A stretch of DNA of 64,000 bases from Lineus longissimus. Its lineage: Eukaryota > Nemertea > Pilidiophora > Heteronemertea > Lineidae. Every line of letters starts with the position of its first letter. Position 1 is the stretch's first letter. Below are positions 49,545 through 61,320 of the stretch, one piece after another. The stretch spans positions 10,976,001 to 11,040,000 of the forward strand of contig NC_088319.1 in assembly GCF_910592395.1 (NCBI RefSeq), given 5' to 3'. The translations under genes and the position numbers were made by a program. The notes below the pieces were generated by a model that was given only the letters and a program-made list of their open reading frames with translations, did not search any database and was not told where the DNA came from.

Positions 49545-49620
49545 AGCGGACCTGTGGCGTTGTGGTTAGACCACTGTGCATCTGACTTGTTGGTTGTGTG
49601 TTCGGACCAAACCTTTGAAC
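49545..49620 (+). mobile_element. tRNA-like SINE head, decayed
   Basis: CTGTGGCGTTGTGGTTAGAC resembles a box-A/D-arm region and GTGTGTTCGGACC a weakened box B at the right distance. No tail or duplication was found. It is not a plausible functional tRNA. Confidence 0.35.
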
Positions 49621-49804
49621 AAGACACCTTACCTAACCTTAATTTGTATTATCTTAATTCTTCTATAACTTCGACCAAAGCTAAAAAAAGTAGATTCATG
49701 TCACAATTTGCGAGTTAAAAAGTTCTAATCTCCTACCCTATTAACATTGATTAAGATTGTTTTAACTTAATGTAAGTCGGAAGGGAAATGCTTTAATATG
49801 AATG

Positions 49805-50350
49805 TTTGGAGTTATGGATGGCCTGGTAAGAACTTAAGGCGGGAGTGCATTCTCATTCATGAATCTGAGCAGTTTCGAGGACACCCGACAGTGGCATAGA
49901 ACTCAACTTTATGTTATCCTTTGGATGCATCACCACTTAGCTTTTTTATAACATATTGCATCTAGTTATAAATCAGACCAACAGCTGATCCTCGCTGGCG
50001 TCAAACAGTCCATAGTATTTGTTGAATAAAATTTCATCGTTGATGCAGTTTATTTTCTGCTGTGTGGATCGTATTAGGACCTCATTAAGCAAACTCCACA
50101 TTTGCTTGCAACATCGCAGTTCCGAGTCAAAAGATATCCTAGTCTTTCAAGTCCTGATGCCCTTTACATGTTCCGCTAGTGACAAAAACGCATTAGCCGC
50201 CATATAATTGAAGTGATGGGATGTATTTGCACTGAGGAAACGGTGCAATGCGACGTATGTTGGATAAGCGGCAAGACTTCTTTATTGTAGACAAGATTGA
50301 ATTTTCTAACCACTGTAAAGCATCCTGCCGCCAGACCGGACTATTACATT
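49805..50350 (-). pseudogene. Coding-like repeat module of unknown family, copy 2
   Basis: On the minus strand one frame runs from about 50280 to a stop at 49973-49975 with a single TGA at 50147-50149. It includes HHFNYMAANAFLSLAEHVKG, a predicted helical stretch CCKQMWSLLNEVLI and the C-terminal NDEILFNKYYGLFDASED. Homology to 14203-14717 covers both the coding part and the sequence after the stop. Further upstream another open piece (LHALAGLNCGLMSHVIKVYG...) may belong to it after a frameshift. No family recognised. Confidence 0.45.
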
Positions 50351-51774
50351 ATGAGTGCTCAGTTTTTGAGTTTGCAGCGAGAATATTTGGCCGCTGTTCA
50401 GCAATCTGTGTTCAGTTGGTCAGAAATTATTGCATTATCTTCGAACCACACCACATCATCGCCGTAAACTTTGATGACATGAGACATCAAACCGCAATTT
50501 AATCCAGCGAGTGCATGCAAGAACTGCGAATGGTCAATCTCAGCTTATGTGAGGTGTGTGCTGTGCTCTGGGGCATGAGAATTACGGAATGATCACGTTT
50601 TCTTCTGTTTGAGAGTTATGAGTTAATAGGGAGAAGGGTTCTTCGAGATATGATGACAGGATTCTATAGAGGGCAATTGGTCACGTGTAGGCTGTGGGTA
50701 GTGTACTTAACTCGCCAAATGATCACATTATTGGGCTTAACAGCCATCTATTGAGGAAATGAATAGATGATAGGAATAGCAATAAAAGTGTTTTGGAATA
50801 TTTTCAGTATGCTTGTCTCGCTAGTGTAAGGAGAAGTGGCTATGTCTTCTGGTGCATGTGCATTCCCTCTTTGTGCGAATTATGGGGTGATCATAAAAAG
50901 TGGTACAAAGATGAAAGAAATTGCAATAGCAAAATGAAGAACTTTAGACTGCTTTCCTTTTGCCTGCAGAATGGAGTTTTGTGCCATATCAGTTGGTTGT
51001 CAGCAATTCCTTTGTACCAATCATGTTCCAGGAAAAGGGTACTCAAAAGATGAAACCAAGAAAGGCTTAAAAATACGTATTGATTTAAAGTATCAAGGTG
51101 CATCAAGATTTGATGTCAAGGCATTATACATCACTGCCTCTCTTTGATGTGTCTCATTGTCTCTTGCCTGTAAATTGGACTAATCACACCCATGAGGTAT
51201 GGGAAGCACAAATGGAAAAGACAAAAAAAGACGATATAAGAAGTGAGAGTCCAGTGTAATAAGTCACAGCAAAATGACAATTTCTTGGAAGTAATGATGA
51301 AATACAAATGGTCAAAATGCTATTGAGTCTTCTACTAAACTGATTTTCATGAGTTCATGGAAGACATTGATTTTCAGCTGGTTCTGGCAAGATTGATACC
51401 AGGTACCAATCAAATGCAGGGATTATTACTCTCATTCTGCTAAAAATGGCCAACCAGGGACTTTTACTACCATTCTGGTAAAATGGCAAACCTGTTATAC
51501 GTTATTAATTGCGTGAAGGCCGAGAAAAAGTACATGTAGCCTACAGTCTAGAATGTATCGTGGAGGAGGGAAATACAAAAGAAACGGATATTACCAAGCT
51601 TCCTTGAAGGTGGCTGTAATTGACTTAATAGCCATTTTATCATCGAGGCTGAAGAAAGAACTTCCCTACCGACACTGCTAGAATATTGATGGGGGTGGGA
51701 CAATATGGCAGTTTCCCAATCCTATACTTCTGTACTGGATATCTGAAGAATCCACATGTAATTGCCTTTTCAGG
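50351..51774. other. No supported gene
   Basis: Plus-strand frames at 50248-50502 (opposite strand to the module above, so likely its shadow) and 50793-51053 lack domains. A TTTTGCCTGCAG acceptor-like site lies near 50970 with no matching donor. Confidence 0.35.
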
Positions 51775-51960
51775 CATTCGAGTGAGACTTAAAACCAAGG
51801 CTCTTGTATCTGGTGTCTACATATGCCAGGGCAAGTAAAAAGACCCCACTAAGTGAGGAACACGAGTAGCTTTAGTGGACTTCCCCTCCTTTGCCGAAAG
51901 GCCCTGGGCATAATGGTCGGTATGATGACCGCGTCCTTGTGTATGGCAGAAAAGAAAGAA
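51775..51960 (+). mobile_element. 5'-truncated SINE, relative of 475-874
   Basis: CGAGTGAGACTTAAAACCAA, TGGTGTCTACATATGCCAGG and GACCCCACTAAGTGAGGAAC match the post-tRNA body of the SINE at 475-874 (which reads on the minus strand). The tail is A/G-rich. The tRNA head is missing. Confidence 0.75.
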
Positions 51961-52493
51961 ACAGTGTTTCTAGTTTCCGATGCAGTCCGATACTACTGAT
52001 AGTGGATCAATAAAATAAAAGAAGTCTTTTTATGTTCCAACTATTGTAACCTGAATTGTTTCCGCCCTTCTTTTGAATGAATATGAATTGGCTTATCATG
52101 CTGGTCTCTCTTTCCACTTCCAAAAACGTCTGAAACAGAAATGTCATTGAGCCTAACAAGCAAAATTGGAAACTGTAGATGGGTCTGATTGGTATTTAGC
52201 TTTTCGTTCACCAAATCTGCCGAAAAAATGTTCTACTGATTACACCATCTTGGTGGCCAGTTAGATATGGTAAAAAAGTGAATTCAAGTCAGATCCATGA
52301 GTTTGCTTTTTCCCCAGCGTTCGATAAAATACTGTTGATGGCTTCTTGAATGTGCCAATTTCTTTCTCACCGACATGACATGAATCCATTCACACAGATT
52401 ACCGGTTTTTATATCGTTCTGGGAGTGCAAAGGTTTTAGTCTCAATTCTTGTGGCTTAGGGGAGGTACCTCTGTAGTATTAGAGAGCCATATG

Positions 52494-52660
52494 CAGTGAA
52501 ACCTCCCTAACAGGACACCTTGTATTAAGGCCCCCCCCCATTAAGGATACTAGTTTTTGGTCTTTTGACAATTGGTTCTTTCCATTCAATTTGACCTTTC
52601 TAATCAGGACCCCTCTCTGTCAACATGATTAAGGAGAGCACTTCTCAATCCTGATGGTGC
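52494..52660 (+). repeat. Interspersed repeat family, copy 3
   Basis: GCAGTGAAACCTCCCTAACA, ATACTAGTTTTTGGTC, CCATTCAATTTGACCTTTCT and CAGGACCCCTCTCTGT in the family order. Confidence 0.65.
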
Positions 52661-53587
52661 CTTTAACACATTTAATAGAGAACTTATTCTGTTTCTGTAA
52701 CACTTTGCAGGGGTTTTCCCTTGAATAGAAAGTGGTGTTTTTACATTTCACAATTCCTATTTCACAGAGTGAGGGAAGGGGGTATCGATGTCCATCTCTT
52801 TGTAAGAAGGCTCCCTATAGGCGGCTTTGGCCAAATTCAAACCAATCCAAACCAAATCCTGAATTCTGACAGCTATTTTCGGCTCATCCTGACTTCCTAA
52901 AAAATACCATTCCCACTCTTCCTTGAAGTCTGTTAGTAATGGGAAAGCTGAGCTGCCCATACGCAGTCAGCTATAGTATAACATACCTCCTCCGTCTGAC
53001 CAGTTTTTATCTTAGAAAAACATATAAGAGTCTTTCTTTGAGACAACACACTTCCCTCGAGTGCTGCTAGTATTAGAAAAACTAGCTTCCCTTTGTTGGA
53101 ACAAGATTCTTTATCTCCATTTCCCTCGGAGGAGGCAGCCGACTTAGCTGACATAGTGATTCCTCTTGGCCACAGTTATTCCTCCGGGCTGTAAAAAAAC
53201 TCAGTCTTGTTGTTTTTCCACTATCTAAGATTTTAGAAGAGCACCTTTCGTACCAAGGTTCTAGAAGAAAAGAAAAACAATAGACCTTTGGTTACTGAGC
53301 TTAGTATTCTTCAACAGAAATACTGTAACAGATCACCTGTCCTAAGATAAATGTATGGCACTTCTTTTTGAATTTGCCCTGAGCAGAATGGCAGCTGATC
53401 AATAGCGTCAACCCATTGATGGGGAGTTCCTGAGGATGAAATGAGATGCTTTCCATCGTAATGCCAATGTCTGCTGGCAAATTTATAAGAGGAGTGAGAT
53501 CAGACATATTCGAAGACACAAAGAAGGGCTGAATATTCATATGTCAGCTTACTGTACATGTGCAGATAAATAACAGGCCAATGATTG

Positions 53588-53611
53588 CCCCCCCCCCCCC
53601 CCCCCCCCCCC
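53588..53611 (+). repeat. Poly-C run of 24
   Basis: The longest homopolymer in the window. Similar shorter runs lie at about 5528, 7086, 11289, 32172 (G) and 47175 (G). Confidence 0.95.
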
Positions 53612-53872
53612 ACCCCAGAGTAGTCGCTGAGTAGTTGCTTGGAAGTTATGGGGAGAGAAGCTAACAATTTTCTGCTGTGATTTAAATGCCACAGCATCGT
53701 GAAATGATTTAAGTGCCATGTGTACTATTGTAGTGTAAGTAGAGCAATAACTCTGCTTCCTCCTAAAAACCAATATTTAAAGGGAAGTTCGCATGACTGG
53801 TATAAATTCAACCAACATTTCACATTTTCACATTCTGTTTGTTCAGGGTCTACCTTTATGGAGAAATGTCTG

Positions 53873-54056
53873 TGACCCACCACAGCAAAACGAGGCGTAT
53901 TTCAAACAGAATACGAGCCTAAATGACACCACGAGATAATGGAAGAAATAGATGTACTCAGATTTCACAAAGGCAGAAAACAGTGAAATGAGGACCAGCC
54001 CATCTCAACCTGCCAAGCCCAGAGCGACATGCGCCCGGTTTTGCTGTGATGGGTCA
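53873..54056. mobile_element. MITE with 19-bp terminal inverted repeats
   Basis: TGACCCACCACAGCAAAAC at the left matches the complement of GTTTTGCTGTGATGGGTCA at the right with one mismatch. 184 bp, no coding. Older copy at 22117-22308. Confidence 0.8.
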
Positions 54057-54907
54057 CATTTTATTGCATTGTGGAGAGAGAGGTTTTTGGTCACATGTAG
54101 ATAATCTCTATTGATATTTGACAAGATTGCATGATATCAGTGCATTTCCCTGAGTCAGTTCAATGAAAATTGCTCAGCATATCAGATACCTGAGGTGTTC
54201 TTTGTATTGGCTTAGTCTTCTGCACATTTACCAAGAAAAAAGCGTTGATGTGGAGATAATTACAGACTATTCAATCTGGTTTCATCCTATCTATTATTCA
54301 TGATGCGACTGCCGCTGGCGTTCATGAATTGCATGGGATTGGGAGCACTTTAATGGCATTTAGTCAGCAGTGCATTTCAGTGCTGTTAGCAGCGATTTTA
54401 AAACAAGTAAAGAAATAATTCAGTCAATTTATTCAAATTTACTCAAGGGCTATGATAAGAAACATACACGTAGCAGCCAAGAGTACAGACAATTAGTGCT
54501 TATGACAGAGTAGCAAGGTTACTGCTACTTTAAACACATCTTCAACAGAGAATGTTTGCAAAGCAGTCGCTAAAGACATGGCTGTTTGAGAGAGATTTTG
54601 AGGGGTTGGTACTTTGAACAGGCATACACAATGAAAGTTGCCCTTTATAAATCTGTCTGTCATATTATGTCGAGTTATTTTAGCCTTTTAATGTTGATTC
54701 TGTCATTTTAAACAAGCTAGAAAATTTCTTACAATTGAGGGTATACAAGAAGTTAGAAATGTAAGACAACAGAGAAATATTTTCCATGTTTTTTTCATCG
54801 CTGTATCCTTGTGATTGAAGGAATTGATCCGTTTACACAAGAAGCTCATAAGTATCAGGTCATCTAGATGGGAGACTTTTGAGTGATTTTCCTTGTTCTC
54901 TGCTCAG
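54057..54907. other. No supported gene
   Basis: AT-rich sequence, no repeats recognised. The last 20 bases form the polypyrimidine tract of the candidate exon at 54908. Confidence 0.4.
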
Positions 54908-55000
54908 AGTGATCGCCAATTCAGTCATGTTTTGGATATATACGATGTTGCTGAATCGGTTGGTGGCCAGCAGGGACAGACATACTTTATGCATGACATG
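54908..55000 (+). CDS. Candidate internal coding exon of an unknown gene
   Basis: A strong acceptor (TTTTCCTTGTTCTCTGCTCAG) is followed by 31 uninterrupted codons, SDRQFSHVLDIYDVAESVGG then QQGQTYFMHDM, and by ATG|GTAGGC. Both ends are phase 0, compatible with the candidate exon at 44570-44722. The peptide is not recognised. Exon-sized pieces with one good acceptor arise by chance in long DNA, so it stays tentative. Confidence 0.35.
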
Positions 55001-55983
55001 GTAGGCTATTGATTGAAGGCATTGGAACAAGGATGTATCCCTTAAGCTTCAAACAAGAAACAGAGCCTATTGATTTTAACTTTAGTACCGATTGATCTAA
55101 CATAATGCAACCATTATCTCCCAACAGCATATCCAATGAGATTGGAAGGCTGTGATTAATATTGTTAGCAAAGATTTAGCGACGGTCAAAATAATCTTTT
55201 TCTCTAGCATCCTTTTGCTAAAGTATTGTATGTATGGATGACTGATCAATCGCATCAGACAGTCAGATTTGTTACTGCCCCAAGCATATTGTCTGCAATT
55301 GATCGTCATTGATCCCATTCAAAAACATCAGACATTGGCTAATATTTATAAAGACTAGTAAATGCTTTTACTACAGTTTCTACAGAGATGGCTAGTGTAA
55401 ATGTACATGAAGTTTAAAGTAAAAGCATGTACTAGTCTTTTATAATTATCAGCCATTGTCAGAAATGGATAGAGGTCTGCCAGAGTAGCTTGGATCCCTG
55501 GCATTGCCATTGCGTCCCATGCTCAATAGCTTTGACAATTTGACAATTATTATAGAAAAAATTAGGCTACATGTATAAGCTATTTTATTACAAAATGATT
55601 GAGACGCAGGTAAAGAACATTGATAGACATGTTTTCCCTTGCATATGGCATCAATTTATAAGGAAAATGTCCTGAAAACCTTTAAAGAAGAATATCCAGC
55701 AATATCGAGATCTCCCAGTTGTTTTGGACTGTTGGCTGGGCATGGAAAAGAAATATCCAACATAACCAAATATCCAAGTGACGATGCTTCCTTTTTCGAT
55801 GAGTTCTAAGACGAGCATGACAGAATAATAGAAACTCTCAAGAGATATTTTGAAAAGAAGTTATCACACCGCTTTCTGGAGTGATCAGATTTCAGGGTCC
55901 CATAGGAGGATGCCACATTTCATACCAAATAAGGTAAAGTGAAACAGTACTGGACATTACCAAGGAGAATGTGATTTTCCTTT
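55001..55983. other. No supported gene
   Basis: Around 55345-55445 an imperfect inverted pair (ACTAGTAAATGCTTTTACT ... AGTAAAAGCATGTACTAGT) is visible. Otherwise nothing. Confidence 0.4.
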
Positions 55984-57040
55984 TAGCTCTCTTACAATTA
56001 GTTGCAAACCTTTGAAATATCTGCTTGCATTGACATATTAGGAGGACAACAATTTATCTCTCTTGCGTTTAGTACAAGACCGTTTGAAAACACCAGCTTG
56101 CATCCACATGTTAGGAGTATGTTCCAACGTTCACTGTAGAACAAAAAAATTAGAGTGCAGGATATTTAGCAAATTACGTTGCCATGTTTCAGCTAGAATT
56201 CCATGTCAATATTGCCATATTTCAACAGAGGCATTGCCTGGAGATATTGCCTCCAACTTGGCGCCGTTGATCTCAGTTGATGTTATCCATGTTTACTCTC
56301 ATTGCCAATGTCAGCATATATTTCATTAAAATGTGTTTTACAATTATTTAATCAAATCATTGCACACAATTTCTGTTCAATTCATCACTGCAAACCATAT
56401 AAAGAGGTGATTAGAGAGACTGTCCATACACCACATGATTGGCAAACATCATTATTTCCCACCACAGAAATTTTGCAACTCTGTAGCTAGTTCTGATTAA
56501 CACTTTTCTACCGTGGTGTGACAAGGAATCTGTTTTTGGCTAGACCTACCGTTAATTAATGCTCATCATTGTGTGTTGGCTTAATTACTCAATGAGGTGA
56601 AACGTGTTGACACTGGAATATATATATATCATTTTTTATTGAAATCAAAAATACACACAAGATTGAACAAATGGCCATGGCCAAATTAGGCATTACTAGC
56701 CCTAACAAATAATAAATAACATTGACACTGGAATCAAGGGCCTTTAGACAGTGGTGAGATTCAAAAGTGAATATAATGTTTCAAAGCATCAGCTTGCATC
56801 TACATGTTAGGAGTTCCACCCTCAAGCTCTCTTACAATTAGCAACCAGACCTTTTGAAGACATTAGCTTGCATCAGCATGTAAGGAGTTCCACCCTCAAG
56901 CTCTCTTTACAATTAGCTACAATACCTTCTGAAAACATCAGTTTGCATCAGCATGTCAGGAGTTCTAACCTTAAGCTCTCTTACTAGCAAAAATACCTTT
57001 TGACATATCTACTTGTATCAACACGTCAGGGATTCCATTT
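55984..57040 (+). repeat. Interrupted tandem array, unit about 73 bp
   Basis: Units share CTCTCTTACAATTAGC, CTTTTGAAAACATCAGCTTG and CATGTTAGGAGTTCCACC. Landmarks at about 56024 and 56097, then after a 0.7-kb interruption at 56793, 56877, 56942 and 57012. The interruption contains the retro-insertion at 56620-56721. Confidence 0.75.
56620..56721 (-). mobile_element. Short retro-inserted fragment with 13-bp target duplication
   Basis: TTGACACTGGAAT at 56607-56619 is repeated at 56722-56734. On the minus strand the 102-bp insert ends with a polyadenylation-like CAATAAAAAATG and a (TA)n tail. The body (GGCCATGGCCATTTGTTC) is not recognised; likely a LINE 3' fragment. Confidence 0.65.
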
Positions 57041-57679
57041 TTCCAGTCCAAAGGCTGGAGTTGTACAATTATGTAGCTCCATGAGAGGCCTGGACAGTCA
57101 AGATCTGTTGCAGTCTTCAGAAAAATGTAACTAGAGTAGGCTACTTACTAAAAGTCAGTTACTCCATCAAAAGATCAATTGACATAAAGACACCAGTCAG
57201 AAAATGTCAATTTGTCCTAAAGGCTTTAAAAACTCATCTGAGATATGGGTGTATCTCAGTAATAAGCATATCGTATTTCAAGGCTCCTTTACAATACTTC
57301 TTCTAAAGGACATCTCAATAAAAATCGCTATCTTGAAAACACATGGTAAATCTCTTCACCTGTTTAATGTTTTATGATTCTATCATTAGTTTTCTTACAC
57401 ATGATTTATGGTAAATCCCTTTAATTCAACTACTCACGAGGAGAACGGAATCCACAATCAGTAAAACCTCTTACCATCCTTGGCTCTCCGCATGAGCAGC
57501 TTGGTTAGGCCAGCAGGCCACCATGGGAATAGAATCGTGATCCAAGCAATTCGATTTCAAGTTGGTCTAATCTACTGGAAGTTTTTGAGCTTCGGTGCAC
57601 ATTCACAAAATCAAGTGAGCAGGGAATAGCTGCTAGGACAAAGGCTGAACACAACATTTTGCACTGCTATCGTGTCATT
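57041..57679. other. No supported gene
   Basis: Unique AT-rich sequence. No repeats or exons recognised. Confidence 0.4.
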
Positions 57680-58099
57680 TCAACTGAAAAAAATTAGATA
57701 TATATCTTCTCCTTCTTGGCAGCAACTTGAAATATATGGCTCTGCCTGAAGTGATAACCCTGCTGTAATGTCCCAGTCCTCCTGAACGTCATGGTCTGTA
57801 CCCCCTTTAAATGTAGCCAGGGTCGATAAATATTGATAAGATGCAAAACCCCGGTGGTCTAGATTGGTCCCAGTTGATGCCAGAAAATTGGTATTTTCTG
57901 ATTGACTAGAGCAGGGTGACATGGCGGCTACCTTTGGACAACTTGTTTGTTTTCCATGTTTGTTTTCTCTCTTTTTAAGAGGTGTGACCATAACATACAA
58001 CCCAACTGCATGGATTACGTGACTCTCCCCAGAAAGAGATGGCAGTTTCTTCCATACCCAAATAATTAACCCAACTATTGACAACAGGATACTAATCAT
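57680..58099 (-). CDS. Longest unexplained ATG-started frame (139 codons), unknown product
   Basis: The frame starts with a hydrophobic helix (MISILLSIVGLIIWVW) followed by Lys, then a polar Ser/Thr/Asn-rich region without a known domain. One frame of this length is expected by chance in 64 kb of such AT-rich DNA, so support is weak. It could be a single-pass membrane-protein fragment. No splice sites or repeats help decide. Confidence 0.12.
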   Translation of the reverse strand: MISILLSIVGLIIWVWKKLPSLSGESHVIHAVGLYVMVTPLKKRENKHGKQTSCPKVAAMSPCSSQSENTNFLASTGTNLDHRGFASYQYLSTLATFKGGTDHDVQEDWDITAGLSLQAEPYISSCCQEGEDIYLIFFS

Positions 58100-60249
58100 T
58101 GTGCATCCTTTATTAGCATCATCGACTGCTAAGGGCGACGCTTACCCTTCCAATTAGCCTCATCCAACACACCTGCGCCTATCTTCGGAAGCAGCCTAGT
58201 TGATATTGCCTAATCTTGCACAGTCTATAGCTCATATTAATATCAACACCTACTTCATACGATATCTCGCAAACTTTATATATCAAATCCAATGCCAATT
58301 TCAACACATCATCAGAAATATAATTAGCAGGATATTGTGATTGCATAGGTTTTTCATTACATAATTGGCCACTCTCACTAAAGAAGTATTTAGATATTTT
58401 TTTGAAAAACTTCTAGTTTGAATGATAAAACACTAATAATAAATACTATGTTTAAGATTTTAATTATCCATAATATTATGCTCCCTTTTATGGATACCTT
58501 TCAAGAAAAGCATATGAAGATGTAAAGTTTTGAATGGCCACGAAAAGTCTTGTTTTGTCTTTAAACTCCCATCATCTGCTACTCATAAGCTAGCTGATTG
58601 GCAGAACAACATTATCATCATATACGTCGTATTATTATTATCAACTCCCATGATTGCAACTATCTTTTCCAGTCAATGGAACTAAGGTTAATCTACAAGC
58701 GGGTTGTCCAAGTAAGGAGTCTCTCCCATTATTTGTGCAAGATGTTTCAAGCAAAATCACCTTTAAACTCTTCCCCCATTAGTGTTCCAAGAGCCTTTGA
58801 CAAGAAAGGAAGCTCTCTGTAGCTTTGAGAAATCTGACGACAGACAAGGCCCATCTTCTTCCCCACTTAATGAATTTGTATTTTTCTGTGCCGGATACAT
58901 CTTTGGAATTTCCGTTCTCGAATACCGTTTCATATGCTACGATGTTCTGAACAGGAAGGCATTTCTATATTGATTTCAGTGGGAATATAGTAGCTTCAGT
59001 GTGGTTGGTTCTGTGGGCTTCTTCTAGATGGAGGTATGGGAAGTTATTGCTGGCCAAACCATGAACATATTATTGCCAGTTGATTCGAGTCTTGTTGTAA
59101 TTTCTTGCACAACGGTCAGATCTACTTGTTTTGAATTAACCCTGATAAACACCAGATTTTGAATCCAAGAGGTAGTGGTACTGATGTATCGATGCATTCA
59201 ACATTTCAAATCCTGCTGGCTCTGTGACCATCAACTGTCATCTGAGTTCGCTGTGGATTGAAACACTAATGGTGCCATCTGTAGATTGCCGCTGCTACTA
59301 TGTGAGAGTCAGATGAGATAAGCAATGGTCAAAGTCATGAATCCAGTGTTCAATTCAAAGGTCATTTTCAAAGTAAGGATGCGAGTGTTTAAAAGTCTCA
59401 GAGCCAATTTTATGCAGGCTTCAATTTGCAATGGCCGTTTTTTTCTGCATTTCCTATGCAGGATGGAGCAGACATGGTGAAGTAGTCAATATATAAGTCT
59501 ATAAATCGCTTAACATGCTTAATGACATCCATTCAATGACCACCTACAGGAAGCAGTGTTGATAAATAACTCATAATTAATATGTCTGCATATTGACAAT
59601 TCATTGATTTTGATCAATCTAGCTACAATTGTCATAATCCATAATATAGGAGGGCATTGATTGGCTTGATTCCTAGGTACAATTATCCCATTCAGTTGTT
59701 GATAATTGAGATATTGTACCTTTTATTAGTAAATGATAATATTGGTCCAATTGCGCCAGGAATAATATAATTAGGTTACAATATAAGCCAATTGATGACA
59801 CAGTCGGTGTCAATGTGATGGCTTGGCCAGAGGTTGTTCAGTCTGGGAACACATGGGTTGGAACAAAAGTACGAAAGTAGTCAAAAAGAATTAAAAATCA
59901 AATTTCAAGGACTAGAGGAGCTGTGATTCACCCCAAATTTTGACACTGTCCCTCAGTTTTGGTCTACATTTCAGCTCAACCTCCCCCTGAACTATTAAAG
60001 GAAACTCTGATGCTGAAAAAAGTGTAGCTGTCATGTGACTCGAAGGGTATTATACTTAACGCAGCGCTCGAAGTATTTGTAAATAAAGGTTTTTGTCCAA
60101 AAAGGCGCTGACCTCAGATTTCAGTTGGTGTTATAGGAACCAGTATTCAAAAGCTGAAAGCACTGGATTACTATGGCTATAGGTATTGTAAATAAATAGG
60201 AACGGGTTCCTCCCCTACTCTAATAAGCTGGTCATGAGGATTGTGCTGC
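58100..60249. other. No supported gene; one exon-like piece
   Basis: 58673-58711 is a 39-nt open piece between ATCTTTTCCAG and CAA|GTAAGG (plus strand, phase 0). Beyond that nothing is recognised. Confidence 0.35.
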
Positions 60250-60440
60250 AAAATGTAGTAAAATAGTGCGAGGAGTGATGAGTTTTGGACTGCTTCGGTT
60301 CTTCTTCCCTGACAAACCTGTCAACATCTGTTGCTTTCTAACCTGAATAATCAAGACCACAACACAAGACTGATGTAAAATAGTGTTACAGCTGATGAGT
60401 TTAAGACTGCTTTGATTCTTCTTCCCTGTAATGATCAATT
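60250..60440. repeat. Tandem duplication, period 117 bp, open on the minus strand
   Basis: GTAAAATAGTG (60258 and 60375), GTGATGAGTTTTGGACTGCT and GCTGATGAGTTTAAGACTGC, and GGTTCTTCTTCCCTG / GATTCTTCTTCCCTG repeat in order. On the minus strand both copies read GKKN(Q/R)SS.KLI...TIL without a stop. Confidence 0.7.
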
Positions 60441-60743
60441 ATCCTGACAACCACTCTACCTTGGATACTTCCTTACTTGACAAATCACGGCCACAAAACC
60501 ATTTTTGCTAATGACATTGGGGAGGACACTAGTTCCTCTTCCAGATATATTTCCATTATCAGTACCTCAAGCATCATTCGGTATTTAACACCAGATACCC
60601 TATGTGTCCCACGTGGTGGCATCAATCAGTATTGTATGGAAACTTGATTTAGGTCCAGAATAGTGCCACGCAGCTGCGAGACGTGTCTTGTCTATGCACA
60701 GTCCAAGCTAGGTTTCTTAAATTTTGTTCTGTTCAATTTCAGT

Positions 60744-60890
60744 GCAGTGGAATTTCCCAGTGGACACCTCTTCGTTCGGACACTTGTTTTTGTCCCGAAG
60801 TGGTTGTTTCCATTCAATTTGACCTCTCTAATCAGGACTCTATAAGGACATCATTCAGTTGTCAGCCCCTGGGTGTCCTTGATAGAGAGG
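60744..60890 (+). repeat. Interspersed repeat family, copy 4
   Basis: GCAGTGGAATTTCCCAGTGG, GACACTTGTTTTTGTCCC, CCATTCAATTTGACCTCTCT, TCAGGACTC and GGGTGTCCTTGATAGAGAGG. This is the least diverged plus-strand copy. Confidence 0.7.
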
Positions 60891-61320
60891 GTCTACTCTT
60901 TATCATTTTGCCATCTTTCTCGAACTGAAATACACTTTAATCTCCCCCTTTGTATGTTTCAAGCAGCTAAATTTAGTCCAATATTCATATATGAAGTTGC
61001 TCTTTGATGCAAAACGCATGCAGATGAAAATATTGTCACTTCCTCTCATCGTCTGTATATTATTTGCCTCTTCTGCTCAGTTGACCAAAGTATTTTTGAC
61101 AGAGCACAGATTAGTGAGAAAGCAAACAGATATGGCTGTTGAAGAATGTGTCTTGGGCAATAAGTTGGTGGAAATTGCTTAGTATCCTGGTCAAAGCTAA
61201 CCGCCCTGGTCGATGCCTGTTTGCATTTTCTGTTTCGCTGACTCGAGGTGTGTTGAGTGTCAGCTACAGATTATTGACATAACATTGGCTCTTGAAGTAG
61301 TGGATTAATCATACTTTGCA

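Noticed and set aside
60683-60928. Peptide similarity between frames at 11499-11702 and 60683-60928
   Set aside because: Explained entirely by the shared interspersed repeat.
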